Source: Gammaproteobacteria bacterium UBA7376
Lineage (GTDB): Bacteria > Pseudomonadota > Gammaproteobacteria > Pseudomonadales > Azotimanducaceae
Reading direction: 5' to 3'
Assembly (NCBI GenBank): GCA_002470275.1
Contig: DKNY01000051.1
Coordinates: 41,599 to 55,097 of the forward strand
Length of the DNA stretch: 13,499 nucleotides
Below the pieces are notes generated by a model. The model had not been told where the DNA came from and made no database searches. It saw nothing but the letters and a program-made list of their open reading frames with translations. The translations under genes and the position numbers were made by a program. Positions within the stretch are counted from its first letter, which is position 1. Every line of letters begins with the position of its first letter. Of this stretch, positions 1-6,632 are shown in pieces.

Positions 1-82
1 GCCTCAGAGTTTGGTTTAACCGCTTTTTGTGCATCCAAATACAGACAAAATGCACCAAGAAACAAAGAGATAGCGTTTATCA
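1..82. other. AT-rich flank of the CRISPR array, possible leader
   Basis: This stretch borders the first intact repeat and is visibly richer in A/T than the downstream DNA. Stepping back one 66-bp period from the first repeat (to about position 17) finds no repeat copy, so the array really ends here. The opposite end carries the decayed repeat, which in most arrays marks the trailer, so this side is the likelier leader. It is cut by the window edge. No ORF or cas gene is seen in it. Confidence 0.35.
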
Positions 83-250
83 GGTGACTAGGGTGCCTAT
101 TTGGAAGGTGTCTATGACAGGTAGATACCCCGGCGGTGTGGGAATTGAGGTGACTAGGGTGCCTATTTGGAAGGTGTCTATGACGTCTATACGACTGGGT
201 TAGGCTGGACCGACGGTGACTAGGGTGCCTAGTTGGAAGGTGTCCGAGGC
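83..250 (+). CRISPR. Mini CRISPR array: 3 repeats, 2 spacers
   Basis: Three copies of a 36-bp repeat start at 83, 149 and 215, an exact 66-bp period. The repeat begins GGTGACTAGGGTGCC and ends GGAAGGTGTCTATGAC. Copies 1 and 2 (83-118, 149-184) are identical. Copy 3 (215-250) matches for 30 bases except a T-to-G change at repeat position 18, and its last six bases are degraded. The two spacers (119-148 and 185-214) are both exactly 30 bp and unrelated to each other. A 36-bp repeat with constant 30-bp spacers is typical of type II, V or VI systems and unlike types I-E or I-F; this is inference from lengths only. Read on the minus strand the repeat begins GTCATAG, reminiscent of some type II-C repeats. 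The decayed third copy suggests a right-hand trailer, so transcription is tentatively placed on the plus strand. No cas gene is present in the window. Confidence 0.85.
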
Positions 251-352
251 GCCTCCGTCACCCAACGTGGGTGCCGGCACCCTTCCCCTTGGTTAGATCA
301 CTAACCTAGGCATGATAGGCAAGACTCGGGCGGCGGCGGATCGTCTGCTGCC
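246..352. repeat. Cluster of palindromes and hairpins right of the CRISPR array
   Basis: Four inverted repeats lie in about 100 bp immediately after the array. They are GAGGCGCCTC at 246-255 (overlapping the decayed repeat), GGGTGCCGGCACCC at 269-282, GGTTAG-ATCA-CTAACC at 291-306, and a 9-bp stem 332-340/344-352 with a TCG loop that needs two G-U pairs. None is followed by a T tract, so they are not textbook intrinsic terminators. They could end or process array transcripts, or form part of a structured RNA. The function is unknown. Confidence 0.4.
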
Positions 353-562
353 TTGAGATCCTCGCCTTGCAGCCCCATTTGACAGCGGCGACCGCGTACC
401 CTTTCGCATCAGCAGGCTGAGACCGGGTGGTCGCGCCGTTAACCCAACGATGTCGCTTTAAGTGGATTTTGGTCACGCTGCTGCTTACATTGTCGGTAAA
501 GAAGCGCTGCCAGCGTTCTACTCTGCAACCCAAAAGCCAAGCCCTCACCGGAGTACCGTTCA
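353..562. other. Intergenic region upstream of the 2OG oxygenase gene
   Basis: Together with the preceding hairpin cluster this makes about 310 bases without a convincing gene. An 85-codon open frame exists on the minus strand (306-563), but it has no recognisable protein and no clear ribosome binding site. I see no convincing promoter hexamers. The only clear signal is the GGAG Shine-Dalgarno at 550-553 serving the gene that starts at 563. Confidence 0.4.
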
Positions 563-1489
563 ATGCAGTTAAATAGAATTGATCTCCACAATTTCGATTT
601 TAACGCCCCGGATGGAAGGAATGAGGCGACCGCTATCATTGACGAGGCATTTCGCAATACGGGCTTCTTACTGGCCCGAAATATAGGCATCCCTGCCCCC
701 TTACTTGATGAAGTGTTCACGCTCAGCAAGGCTTTCTTTGATCTACCGGAGCCAGAAAAGCTGAACTATAAATACGCCGGGCCGATGGCTAACTTCGGCT
801 ATCAGCCCGTGATGACAGAATCCCTGGCCCCGGGCACCCCTCCAGACCTAAAAGAAGCTTTCACGATGCGCAATGCTCGGGAACGGGCTGACGACGCTTC
901 CATCTGGCCTGCCGGGGCGCTCAGAGAGGCAAGCCGTGCCTTGTTCAATAGCTGCTTCGATAGCGCGAACGCAATTTTAAAGCTTTGTGCCATGGCGCTT
1001 GGCGAAGACGAGGGCGCCTTGAGCAGATGTCATTCGGGTAAACAGTCAACCTTGCGCCTGTTGCACTACCCAGCGGATACACCTGCACCGGACGCCTCGC
1101 AGATGGGCGCAGGCGCACACACGGACTACGGAGCGATCACGCTTTTGTTTCAACAAAACGTGGGCGGTCTACAAATCAAAGACAAGAATGGCCAATGGGA
1201 CGACTGCAAGGGCTCAAGCGGCGATGTGATTATTAACGTGGGCGATATGCTTGAGCGGTGGAGTAACGGCATCTATACCTCCAGTGAACATAGGGTGCTG
1301 CCCAAGTCGGGCGACGCGCGGCGATTTTCTATTGCGTTTTTTATGGATCCAGACGATGAGGCCTTGATCAGCCCGTTTGAGCAGGGTGTTCGCGAGGTTG
1401 GCGATGAGCGTTACGCGCCGATACTCGCAGGAGACTATATTACTCAACGGATCGCGGATTCGCAGAGCGCAACGACCGCTGACCCGTGA
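563..1489 (+). CDS. IPNS-like Fe(II)/2-oxoglutarate-dependent oxygenase
   Basis: The 308-residue protein has the isopenicillin N synthase / 2OG-oxygenase layout: an N-terminal DIOX_N-like region (about residues 4-110) followed by the 2OG-Fe(II) oxygenase jelly-roll core (about 160-270). The iron ligands are visible as H186 and D188 in AHTDYG and H243 in SSEHRV. R254 and S256 in the RFS motif would hold the 2-oxoglutarate carboxylate. Such enzymes couple decarboxylation of 2-oxoglutarate to hydroxylation, demethylation or ring chemistry on a second substrate. The substrate here cannot be read from sequence. The length is normal for the family (about 300-350). The ATG is preceded by GGAG at 550-553, nine bases away. 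No signal peptide is present, so it is cytoplasmic. It lies on the same strand as purU but 322 bp upstream, so co-transcription is possible but not shown. Confidence 0.9.
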   Translation: MQLNRIDLHNFDFNAPDGRNEATAIIDEAFRNTGFLLARNIGIPAPLLDEVFTLSKAFFDLPEPEKLNYKYAGPMANFGYQPVMTESLAPGTPPDLKEAFTMRNARERADDASIWPAGALREASRALFNSCFDSANAILKLCAMALGEDEGALSRCHSGKQSTLRLLHYPADTPAPDASQMGAGAHTDYGAITLLFQQNVGGLQIKDKNGQWDDCKGSSGDVIINVGDMLERWSNGIYTSSEHRVLPKSGDARRFSIAFFMDPDDEALISPFEQGVREVGDERYAPILAGDYITQRIADSQSATTADP

Positions 1490-1582
1490 TTGAGCGAGAC
1501 CGGTGATGATGCGCGGCTAACTTGTCGAGGCGGGACGCAATGCCATCCGGTCTGGCCTCTGCTTTACAGACTAGGAGGGCAG

Positions 1583-1601
1583 GCCGCCGATGAACGGCGG
1601 C
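1583..1601 (+). promoter_or_regulatory. GC hairpin with a start codon in its loop
   Basis: GCCGCCG (1583-1589) and CGGCGGC (1595-1601) are perfect complements around the loop ATGAA (1590-1594). The loop holds the ATG of the candidate 33-codon ORF and the hairpin lies just after its AGGAGGG. No T tract follows, so it is not an intrinsic terminator. If formed in mRNA it would place the start codon at the hairpin tip and could modulate initiation. That role is inference. Confidence 0.4.
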
Positions 1602-1691
1602 ATGTACCAGTTCTCTCCGTTGGCGGTAAGGAGCGCCCCCCATCAGACCGACGCGGACCATCGCTCAGCACCACTGGAACGCTGGGGATAA
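1590..1691 (+). CDS. Candidate small ORF (33 codons) with strong Shine-Dalgarno
   Basis: An ATG at 1590 follows an excellent AGGAGGG (1573-1579) with 10 bases between, and opens a 33-codon frame ending in TAA at 1689-1691. The peptide starts MNGGMYQFSPLAVR and ends DHRSAPLERWG. It contains the tetrapeptide RSAP twice (residues 14-17 and 26-29), and is polar with no membrane segment or signal peptide. The start codon falls in the 5-base loop of a perfect 7-bp GC hairpin (1583-1601). I do not recognise the peptide. It could be a free small protein, a leader peptide affecting the purU transcript, or chance. A second in-frame ATG at 1602 would give 29 residues but has no ribosome binding site of its own. 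Confidence 0.35.
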   Translation: MNGGMYQFSPLAVRSAPHQTDADHRSAPLERWG

Positions 1692-1699
1692 ATGACGGA

Positions 1700-1715
1700 A
1701 CGAACATCTGTTCGT
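1700..1715. promoter_or_regulatory. Palindrome ACGAACATCTGTTCGT, possible operator
   Basis: ACGAACA and TGTTCGT are perfect inverted arms separated by TC. The site begins 9 bp after the small ORF stop and lies about 100 bp upstream of the preferred purU start. It is followed by an A7 tract (1720-1726), not a T tract, so it does not look like an intrinsic terminator on the plus strand. A dyad of this size is typical of dimeric regulator binding. The regulator is unknown. Confidence 0.4.
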
Positions 1716-1811
1716 GATCAAAAAAAGTTAATACCCTTAGCGGCTTGACGGGCCGCCCCCAGGGCCTGTTCTGTGCACTGCTCTTTCAACCGCCTGTCTA
1801 GGGAGTTCGCC

Positions 1812-2666
1812 TTGAACCGTTTCACTCTCGTTCTGCACTGCCCCAACGTTATCGGGATCGTTTATCAGGTTTCAAAATTCTTGTTCGAGCGCAACGCCAA
1901 CATCACGGAGAGCGCTCAATACGATGATGAGATTTCTGACCGCTTCTTTATGCGGGTTGCCTTCGTTATGCCCGACGATGCGGAAACCGCCGAAAGCCTG
2001 CTTGAGGCGTTTTCGCCCATCGCAGATCGCTTCAATATGCAGACCCAGTTCCATGCCGAGGACGAGCGACCGCGCATTTTGATTCTGGCGTCCAAGTCAA
2101 CCCACTGCTTAGCCGATTTGCTGCAGCGACACAGCAGCGGCGAACTTGCCGTGGACATTCTTGGCATTCTGTCCAATCACAGGGGGCAGCCCGAGCGCCT
2201 CGCGGCCCAATACGAGCTGCCTTTTGAGTACCTTGATCTCGACTCTCTGGGCAAGGCGGCGGCAGAAGAGAGAATCTTGACCATCATGCGGGACCAACAG
2301 ATCGATCTCACGGTGCTTGCCCGGTACATGCAGATTCTGTCGGACAACTTTTGCCAGCAGGCCTCCTGCCCGATCATCAACATCCACCATTCTTTCTTAC
2401 CCAGCTTTAAGGGCGCTCGTCCCTATCACCAAGCCTTTGCAAAGGGCGTTAAACTGGTGGGCGCCACGGCGCACTACGTCACCCCAGATTTGGATGAGGG
2501 GCCAATCATTGAGCAAGACGTCGCTCGGGTAAACCACGCCATGGGCGCCCTGGGATTGGTAGAGATCGGCCGCGACCTTGAGAAGGCCGTACTCGCCAGG
2601 GCGGTCAAGCTACACGTGCGGCATCGGGTTTTGCCCAATGGCCCCCGTACCGTGGTCTTTGCCTGA
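1812..2666 (+). CDS. purU: Formyltetrahydrofolate deformylase (PurU)
   Basis: PurU hydrolyses 10-formyl-THF to formate and THF, balancing the one-carbon pool and supplying formate for PurT-dependent purine synthesis. An N-terminal ACT domain (about residues 3-80, starting RFTLVLHCPNVIGIV) is followed by a formyl-transferase fold (about 87-265). The catalytic N-H-D set is visible: N190 and H192 in INIHHSFLPSFKGARPYHQAF-type sequence and D228 in LDEGPII. The RFFMR, GATAHYV and NIHHSFLP blocks match E. coli PurU as I remember it. I prefer the TTG at 1812 because AGGGAG (1800-1805) sits six bases before it and the ACT domain begins immediately, giving 284 residues, the normal length. A GTG at 1773 would add 13 residues unlike the family N-terminus. 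The gene converges on putA, with 30 bp between stop codons. Confidence 0.95.
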   Translation: MNRFTLVLHCPNVIGIVYQVSKFLFERNANITESAQYDDEISDRFFMRVAFVMPDDAETAESLLEAFSPIADRFNMQTQFHAEDERPRILILASKSTHCLADLLQRHSSGELAVDILGILSNHRGQPERLAAQYELPFEYLDLDSLGKAAAEERILTIMRDQQIDLTVLARYMQILSDNFCQQASCPIINIHHSFLPSFKGARPYHQAFAKGVKLVGATAHYVTPDLDEGPIIEQDVARVNHAMGALGLVEIGRDLEKAVLARAVKLHVRHRVLPNGPRTVVFA

Positions 2667-2680
2667 GTCCCAGCGCTGAG

Positions 2681-2698
2681 GAGGCGCCCATACGCCTC
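2681..2698. terminator. Hairpin between convergent purU and putA
   Basis: GAGGCG (2681-2686) and CGCCTC (2693-2698) form a perfect 6-bp stem around CCCATA in the 30-bp gap between two converging genes, reaching into the putA stop codon. The position suits a bidirectional transcription end point. There is no clear T tract on either strand, so it would be weak or Rho-assisted. Confidence 0.35.
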
Positions 2699-5600
2699 AT
2701 AGTTCATTCAGCGACAGCAACTCCGCATTGCCGCCGGTGGCGACGGTGTTGATGGTCACAACCTTCTCCACACCAAACCTCGGGAGATAGTTGGGACCGC
2801 CGGCCTTAGGGCCCGTGCCGGATAAACCTTGGCCCCCAAAGGGCTGGGAGCCCACCACCGCGCCGATCATATTTCGATTGATATAAACGTTGCCCACCGG
2901 CGCCTTGGCTGCAAGGCGGTGCACCCGGGATTCAATTCGACTGTGTATCCCCAGGGTTAGCCCATAGCCGGTTGCTCCGATGTCCTGCAGGACTCGGCCC
3001 AGGTCTTGCTGTTTAAACCTGACGAGATGCAAAACCGGGCCAAATATTTCGCGATCCAGGGCACCGATATCACCAATCTCCAGCAGCGTTGGCGCGACGA
3101 AATAGCCGCTTTGGGTCTCTGGCGACAGTCGCGTGCGGTGGACCGATTTGGCCCTGGCGGACATCTCTCGAATATGTGATTCCAGCGCATCTGCCGCGCG
3201 CCGTGAAATCACGGGACCTATATCGGTATCCATTCGGGCAGGGCTGCCGACCTGCAGCTCGTCCATGGCGCCGCCTATCATTTCAATTGCAGCGTCGGCG
3301 ATGTCGTCCTGAACGAAGAGTACGCGCAACGCCGAACACCGCTGGCCGGCGCCGCCAAATGCGGAATCAATGACATCGTCCACCACCTGCTCAAGCAACG
3401 CCGTGGAGTCGACGATCATCGCATTTTGCCCGCCCGTTTCGGCGATCAGCGGCAGGATTGGCCCGGGCCTGCTAGCAAGCGCCAGGTTGATGGCGCGCGC
3501 CGCCTCGGTACTGCCCGTAAAGGCGACTCCATCGGTCCCTGGATTTTGCACCAAGGCCGCACCTAAGGTCCGATCCCCGGTGACCAGCTGACACACGGTT
3601 GACGGCACGCCGACCCGGTGTAGCAGTCGGATGACTTCGTAGGCGACGAGGGGCGTCTCTTCGGCAGGTTTAGCGATCACGGCATTGCCGGCGGCCAAGG
3701 CCGCAGCGATCTGCCCAAGAAAGATGGCCAACGGAAAGTTCCATGGACTGATGCAGACGAAAACCCCCCGCCCCACCAGAGACAAATGGTTTGCCTCTCC
3801 CGTTGGCCCAGGCAAGGGGCTTGGCGTATCGAATAAGCGCTCCCCTTGTTTGGCGTAGTATCGACAAAAATCCACCGCCTCTCTGACTTCTGCTAGGGCA
3901 TCGGGAATGGTCTTGCCGGCCTCCGAGCAGAGTAAGGCAATGAAGGTTGTGCGGTTTTTTTCAAGCTGATCGGCTGCAGCATTCAGCAGCCTCGCCCTGG
4001 CTTCGCCGCCGGCCTCGCTCCAGCTGAACTGATCCCGCTTTGCCAGAGAGAAGGCGCGACCCAGCGCCCGTGGGCTGAACGCCAGCCAGTCGCCTACCTG
4101 CTGGTTGATGTTGGCGGGGTTAACAATCGCGCTCCGGTGGTTCCCGCCAACGGCCTGCCCCCCAACTAAGGACGCCGCTCTCCAATGGGGCACGGGCACC
4201 GCCGAGCATGCTCGCTCCACCGATGCAGCGATGGATGTATCGGTAAGGTCTAGCCCCTCTGAATTGCTTCGCTCCTCAGCAAAAATTTTGTTCGGTTGCA
4301 GGACATTCGGATGAGGCGCCAGGTTCGATGCCCGCACCGTGTAGAAGGGATCTCTCACGATGTCCTCTGGCGGTAGCCGAACATCAAGAAAGCGATTGAC
4401 GAAGGAGCTGTTTGCGCCATTTTCCAGCAGGCGACGAACCAGATATGCCAACAAATCCTGGTAGCCGCCCACAGGCGCATAGATTCGAACGGGCGGCAAA
4501 TCGGGGTAATGCTGCCTGGCCGCGTCGTATAGGGCACCGCCCATACCGTGAAGCCGTTGAAATTCAATATCGTGATCCGGCTTGCACATGGCCATGATCG
4601 CGGCCACGGTCTGGGCGTTATGCGTGGCAAACTGCGGCAGGAAATACGCGGGCTGATCCATCAGGTCTTGGGCACAGCATAAATAGGAGCAGTCGGTGAA
4701 GGACTTGCGGGTATAAACCGGGAAGGAGGGGTGCCCCATGACTTGAGCATGCTTGATCTCAGCATCCCAATAAGCGCCTTTAACCAGCCGCACCGGGATA
4801 CGTCTTCCCGTCGCAGCGGCAAGCGCGCCCAGCCAGGCAATCACCGGGCGTGCCCGCCTGCTGTAGGCCTGCACCACCATCCCGAGCCCATTCCAATGAC
4901 GAAATTGGCCATCCGTCGCGATCGCTTCGAATACATCCAACGAGAGATCCAGTCGATCGGCTTCTTCCGCATCGATGGTGAGGTCCAGGCCCACTCGTTG
5001 AGCCATCAGACAAAGTTTCTTTACCGTCGGTATCAGCTCCCGAGCCACCCGTCGGACCTTCCCAGCCTCATAGCGCGGATGCAGCGCTGACAGTTTGATG
5101 GAGATTGACGAAGCCGCTTGGGCGCCCGGCGATGTCGCCTTATCCAGAGCGGCGATGGCGTGGGCATAGGCCTCAAAATAACGCTCTGCGGCTGTTTGTG
5201 TTCTGGCCGCTTCACCGAGCATATCGAATGAGTAGCGTGCGTCGGGCCTCGCTCGCCCGAGTGCTTTTTCAATCGTTTGCCCCAGGACAAACTCTCGCCC
5301 CAGAACCTGCATCGCACTGCGCACGGCAGCCTGCACCACCGGTTCCGAAAGCCGGTTGGTCAGCTGCCGGAGCCACAGACTGGGGTTGGAGGTGAATTCG
5401 CGATCAACGGTCACCAACCTCCCCGTCAGCATAAGGGCCCAGGTTGAGGCGTTCACCAGAAGAGAATCCGCCTCTCCGAGATGAGGTGCCCAATCCGCGA
5501 CGGAGATCTTGTCCGCAATCAGGCGGTTGGCAGTAATCGGGTCCGGCACTCTGAGCAAGCTTTCTGCCAGGCACATCAGCGCGACGCCTTCGCTATTTGA

Positions 5601-5816
5601 GAGCCCATATTCAGTGAGGAAGGTATCGAGCATGCTTCGGGCGCCCCCGCTTTCTCTGGCGGCCGTCACCAGCTTCACGGCATCGGCGGTGATTCTGCTG
5701 GCCACCGCCGCCCGATAGGGTGCCGCCCCCACTATGGCCTCCATGGCGGCCGTCTCGTCCGCAAATTTTTGCGCCCGGATCGAACGCCGTGCTGCATCCA
5801 AATTTCGTTGGCTCAT
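2697..5816 (-). CDS. putA: Bifunctional proline dehydrogenase / P5C dehydrogenase (PutA)
   Basis: PutA oxidises proline to glutamate in two steps with substrate channelling: FAD-dependent proline dehydrogenase, then NAD-dependent L-glutamate-gamma-semialdehyde dehydrogenase. The 1039 residues show an alpha domain (about 60-180), a PRODH barrel (about 190-500) with SIKLSALHPRYE, LVKGAYWDAEIK (344-355) and RRLLENGANSSFVNR (461-475), whose arginines bind the proline carboxylate. The aldehyde dehydrogenase domain (about 560-1020) has ISPWNFP (689-695), FTGS, ETGGQN (E793) and catalytic C827 in GGAGQRCSALR. There is no N-terminal ribbon-helix-helix and no C-terminal extension, so this is the short type of about 1000-1050 residues that cannot bind DNA itself. 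The ATG at 5816-5814 is preceded by GGGAAGG. The divergent Lrp-type gene is the probable regulator. Confidence 0.97.
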   Translation of the reverse strand: MSQRNLDAARRSIRAQKFADETAAMEAIVGAAPYRAAVASRITADAVKLVTAARESGGARSMLDTFLTEYGLSNSEGVALMCLAESLLRVPDPITANRLIADKISVADWAPHLGEADSLLVNASTWALMLTGRLVTVDREFTSNPSLWLRQLTNRLSEPVVQAAVRSAMQVLGREFVLGQTIEKALGRARPDARYSFDMLGEAARTQTAAERYFEAYAHAIAALDKATSPGAQAASSISIKLSALHPRYEAGKVRRVARELIPTVKKLCLMAQRVGLDLTIDAEEADRLDLSLDVFEAIATDGQFRHWNGLGMVVQAYSRRARPVIAWLGALAAATGRRIPVRLVKGAYWDAEIKHAQVMGHPSFPVYTRKSFTDCSYLCCAQDLMDQPAYFLPQFATHNAQTVAAIMAMCKPDHDIEFQRLHGMGGALYDAARQHYPDLPPVRIYAPVGGYQDLLAYLVRRLLENGANSSFVNRFLDVRLPPEDIVRDPFYTVRASNLAPHPNVLQPNKIFAEERSNSEGLDLTDTSIAASVERACSAVPVPHWRAASLVGGQAVGGNHRSAIVNPANINQQVGDWLAFSPRALGRAFSLAKRDQFSWSEAGGEARARLLNAAADQLEKNRTTFIALLCSEAGKTIPDALAEVREAVDFCRYYAKQGERLFDTPSPLPGPTGEANHLSLVGRGVFVCISPWNFPLAIFLGQIAAALAAGNAVIAKPAEETPLVAYEVIRLLHRVGVPSTVCQLVTGDRTLGAALVQNPGTDGVAFTGSTEAARAINLALASRPGPILPLIAETGGQNAMIVDSTALLEQVVDDVIDSAFGGAGQRCSALRVLFVQDDIADAAIEMIGGAMDELQVGSPARMDTDIGPVISRRAADALESHIREMSARAKSVHRTRLSPETQSGYFVAPTLLEIGDIGALDREIFGPVLHLVRFKQQDLGRVLQDIGATGYGLTLGIHSRIESRVHRLAAKAPVGNVYINRNMIGAVVGSQPFGGQGLSGTGPKAGGPNYLPRFGVEKVVTINTVATGGNAELLSLNEL

Positions 5817-5940
5817 TGCTACCTTCCCTCGGGCTTTTGATAGCTGAATTCTTCTGAAAATACGAAAGAATATGCTGCTTTTATCCGCAATATTTCGGTA
5901 TATTCTCTACTAAATAGCCTTTTTAGCAGTGTTTTTAACT
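5817..5940. promoter_or_regulatory. Divergent putA-putR control region with dyad symmetry
   Basis: This 124-bp AT-rich region separates putA from the Lrp-type gene and must hold both promoters. An imperfect 35-bp dyad runs 5863-5897, from CGAAAGAATATGC to GCAATATTTCG. A longer perfect pair, AGAATAT (5867-5873) and ATATTCT (5900-5906), overlaps it with arms 33 bp apart, about three helical turns. AT-rich inverted arms on one DNA face are typical of Lrp/AsnC-family binding. Which box serves which promoter cannot be fixed by eye. Confidence 0.5.
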
Positions 5941-6411
5941 ATGACTTCCTTGGATCGCATTGATCGTAGAATTCTCGCTACACTCCAGCGGGACGGACGC
6001 CTCTCCAACGTAAAACTGGCTCAAACGGTGAACTTGAGCCCGACGCCGTGCCTGGAACGCGTCAAACGCCTGGAACAAGCGGGTTACATTGAGGGCTATA
6101 AAGCTCAGCTCAATGCCGTTCAACTGAACCAGGGCTTTCTGGCCTTCATCACCATTTCTCTAGACCGGGTCACGACAGACGTACTCGAGGCGTTTTCGGC
6201 ACAGGCAAGACGATTACCGGAAATAGTGGAATGTCACATGGTGGGCGGTGGCTTCGATTTTTTAATCAAAGTTCGCACAGAGAACATGGCGTCATTTCGC
6301 CGGTTTCTCGGCGAGGGCCTTGCAACGCTCCCGGAGGTCGCCACGACGAGCACCTACTTCGTCATGGAGCAAGTGGTTTCTACGGGCGATATTCAAGTGG
6401 ACCAAGGGTGA
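5941..6411 (+). CDS. putR: Lrp/AsnC-family transcriptional regulator, probable PutR
   Basis: The 156-residue protein has the standard two-domain Lrp layout. An N-terminal AsnC-type helix-turn-helix (about residues 3-60) starts LDRIDRRILATLQRDGRLSN and includes LSPTPCLERVKRLEQAGYI. A C-terminal RAM ligand-binding domain (about 68-145) contains VECHMVGGGFDFLIKVRT. Lrp-family proteins of this kind next to putA (PutR in alphaproteobacteria, PutA-linked Lrp proteins elsewhere) activate proline catabolism when proline is present, and the divergent gene arrangement with a PutA lacking a DNA-binding domain supports the same role here. The symbol is inferred from context. I chose the ATG at 5941 because it aligns with the family N-terminus. 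A GTG at 5929 would add four residues. Neither has a clear Shine-Dalgarno. Confidence 0.88.
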   Translation: MTSLDRIDRRILATLQRDGRLSNVKLAQTVNLSPTPCLERVKRLEQAGYIEGYKAQLNAVQLNQGFLAFITISLDRVTTDVLEAFSAQARRLPEIVECHMVGGGFDFLIKVRTENMASFRRFLGEGLATLPEVATTSTYFVMEQVVSTGDIQVDQG

Positions 6412-6554
6412 TCAACCGTCACGGCCCCTGTCAGCCCAAGCAATCACCCGGCGATTCTCAGTAGCTGCCCGGTGGCCTATTTCTAAGCGCCAACGCACGG
6501 CTTGCAGTCGTCAAGAGACTCGGGCAGATTGAGGCACCATTTTGGAGAAAACCC
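6412..6554. other. Intergenic region after the Lrp-type gene
   Basis: No protein or RNA gene is recognised. One loose inverted pair exists: GGGTGAT at 6406-6412, overlapping the stop codon, and ATCACCC at 6443-6449. The arms are 30 bases apart with no T tract, so terminator function is doubtful. A GGAG at 6544-6547 serves the candidate small ORF that follows. Confidence 0.3.
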
Positions 6555-6632
6555 ATGCCGCCCAAGGCTCTCATTTATTACTACGCTGTTGCCTATATCG
6601 CAATCTTCACCATCGCATACCTGCTTCGCTAA
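6555..6632 (+). CDS. Candidate 25-residue single-span membrane peptide
   Basis: GGAG at 6544-6547 is followed after seven bases by ATG at 6555, opening a 25-codon frame that ends in TAA at 6630-6632. The peptide starts MPPKALIYYYAVAY, runs through an uninterrupted hydrophobic and aromatic stretch rich in Ile, Ala and Tyr (about residues 5-23), and ends LLR. A positive residue at each end flanking about 19 hydrophobic residues is the pattern of a tiny inner-membrane protein. Such peptides usually bind a larger membrane complex or act alone in stress responses. I do not recognise this one and no partner is evident. It is preceded by the Lrp gene and followed 189 bp later by a secreted-protein gene on the same strand. 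Chance is possible, but the good ribosome binding site and clean topology argue for a real gene. Confidence 0.5.
   Translation: MPPKALIYYYAVAYIAIFTIAYLLR

Noticed and set aside
29..56. Possible anti-repeat (TCCAAATA at 34-41 and GCACC at 52-56 match pieces of the repeat complement)
   Set aside because: Eight matched bases plus a separate five are within chance for this comparison and are interrupted by unmatched sequence, so a tracrRNA call is not supported.
306..563. 85-codon open frame on the minus strand between the CRISPR array and the oxygenase gene
   Set aside because: It overlaps the oxygenase start and a hairpin cluster, shows no recognisable domain and lacks a clear ribosome binding site.
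1560..1660. Glycine- or THF-riboswitch-like element upstream of purU
   Set aside because: Fragments such as GGTAAGGAGCGCC recall a glycine aptamer, but the full conserved core and pairing do not assemble on either strand.
1490..1717. 75-codon plus-strand frame beginning right after the oxygenase gene
   Set aside because: It has no ribosome binding site and low-complexity Arg/Gly/Pro composition. The 33-codon frame in another phase has the good Shine-Dalgarno.
6406..6449. GGGTGAT / ATCACCC pair at the end of the Lrp-type gene as a terminator
   Set aside because: The 30-base loop and lack of a T tract make it unlikely.
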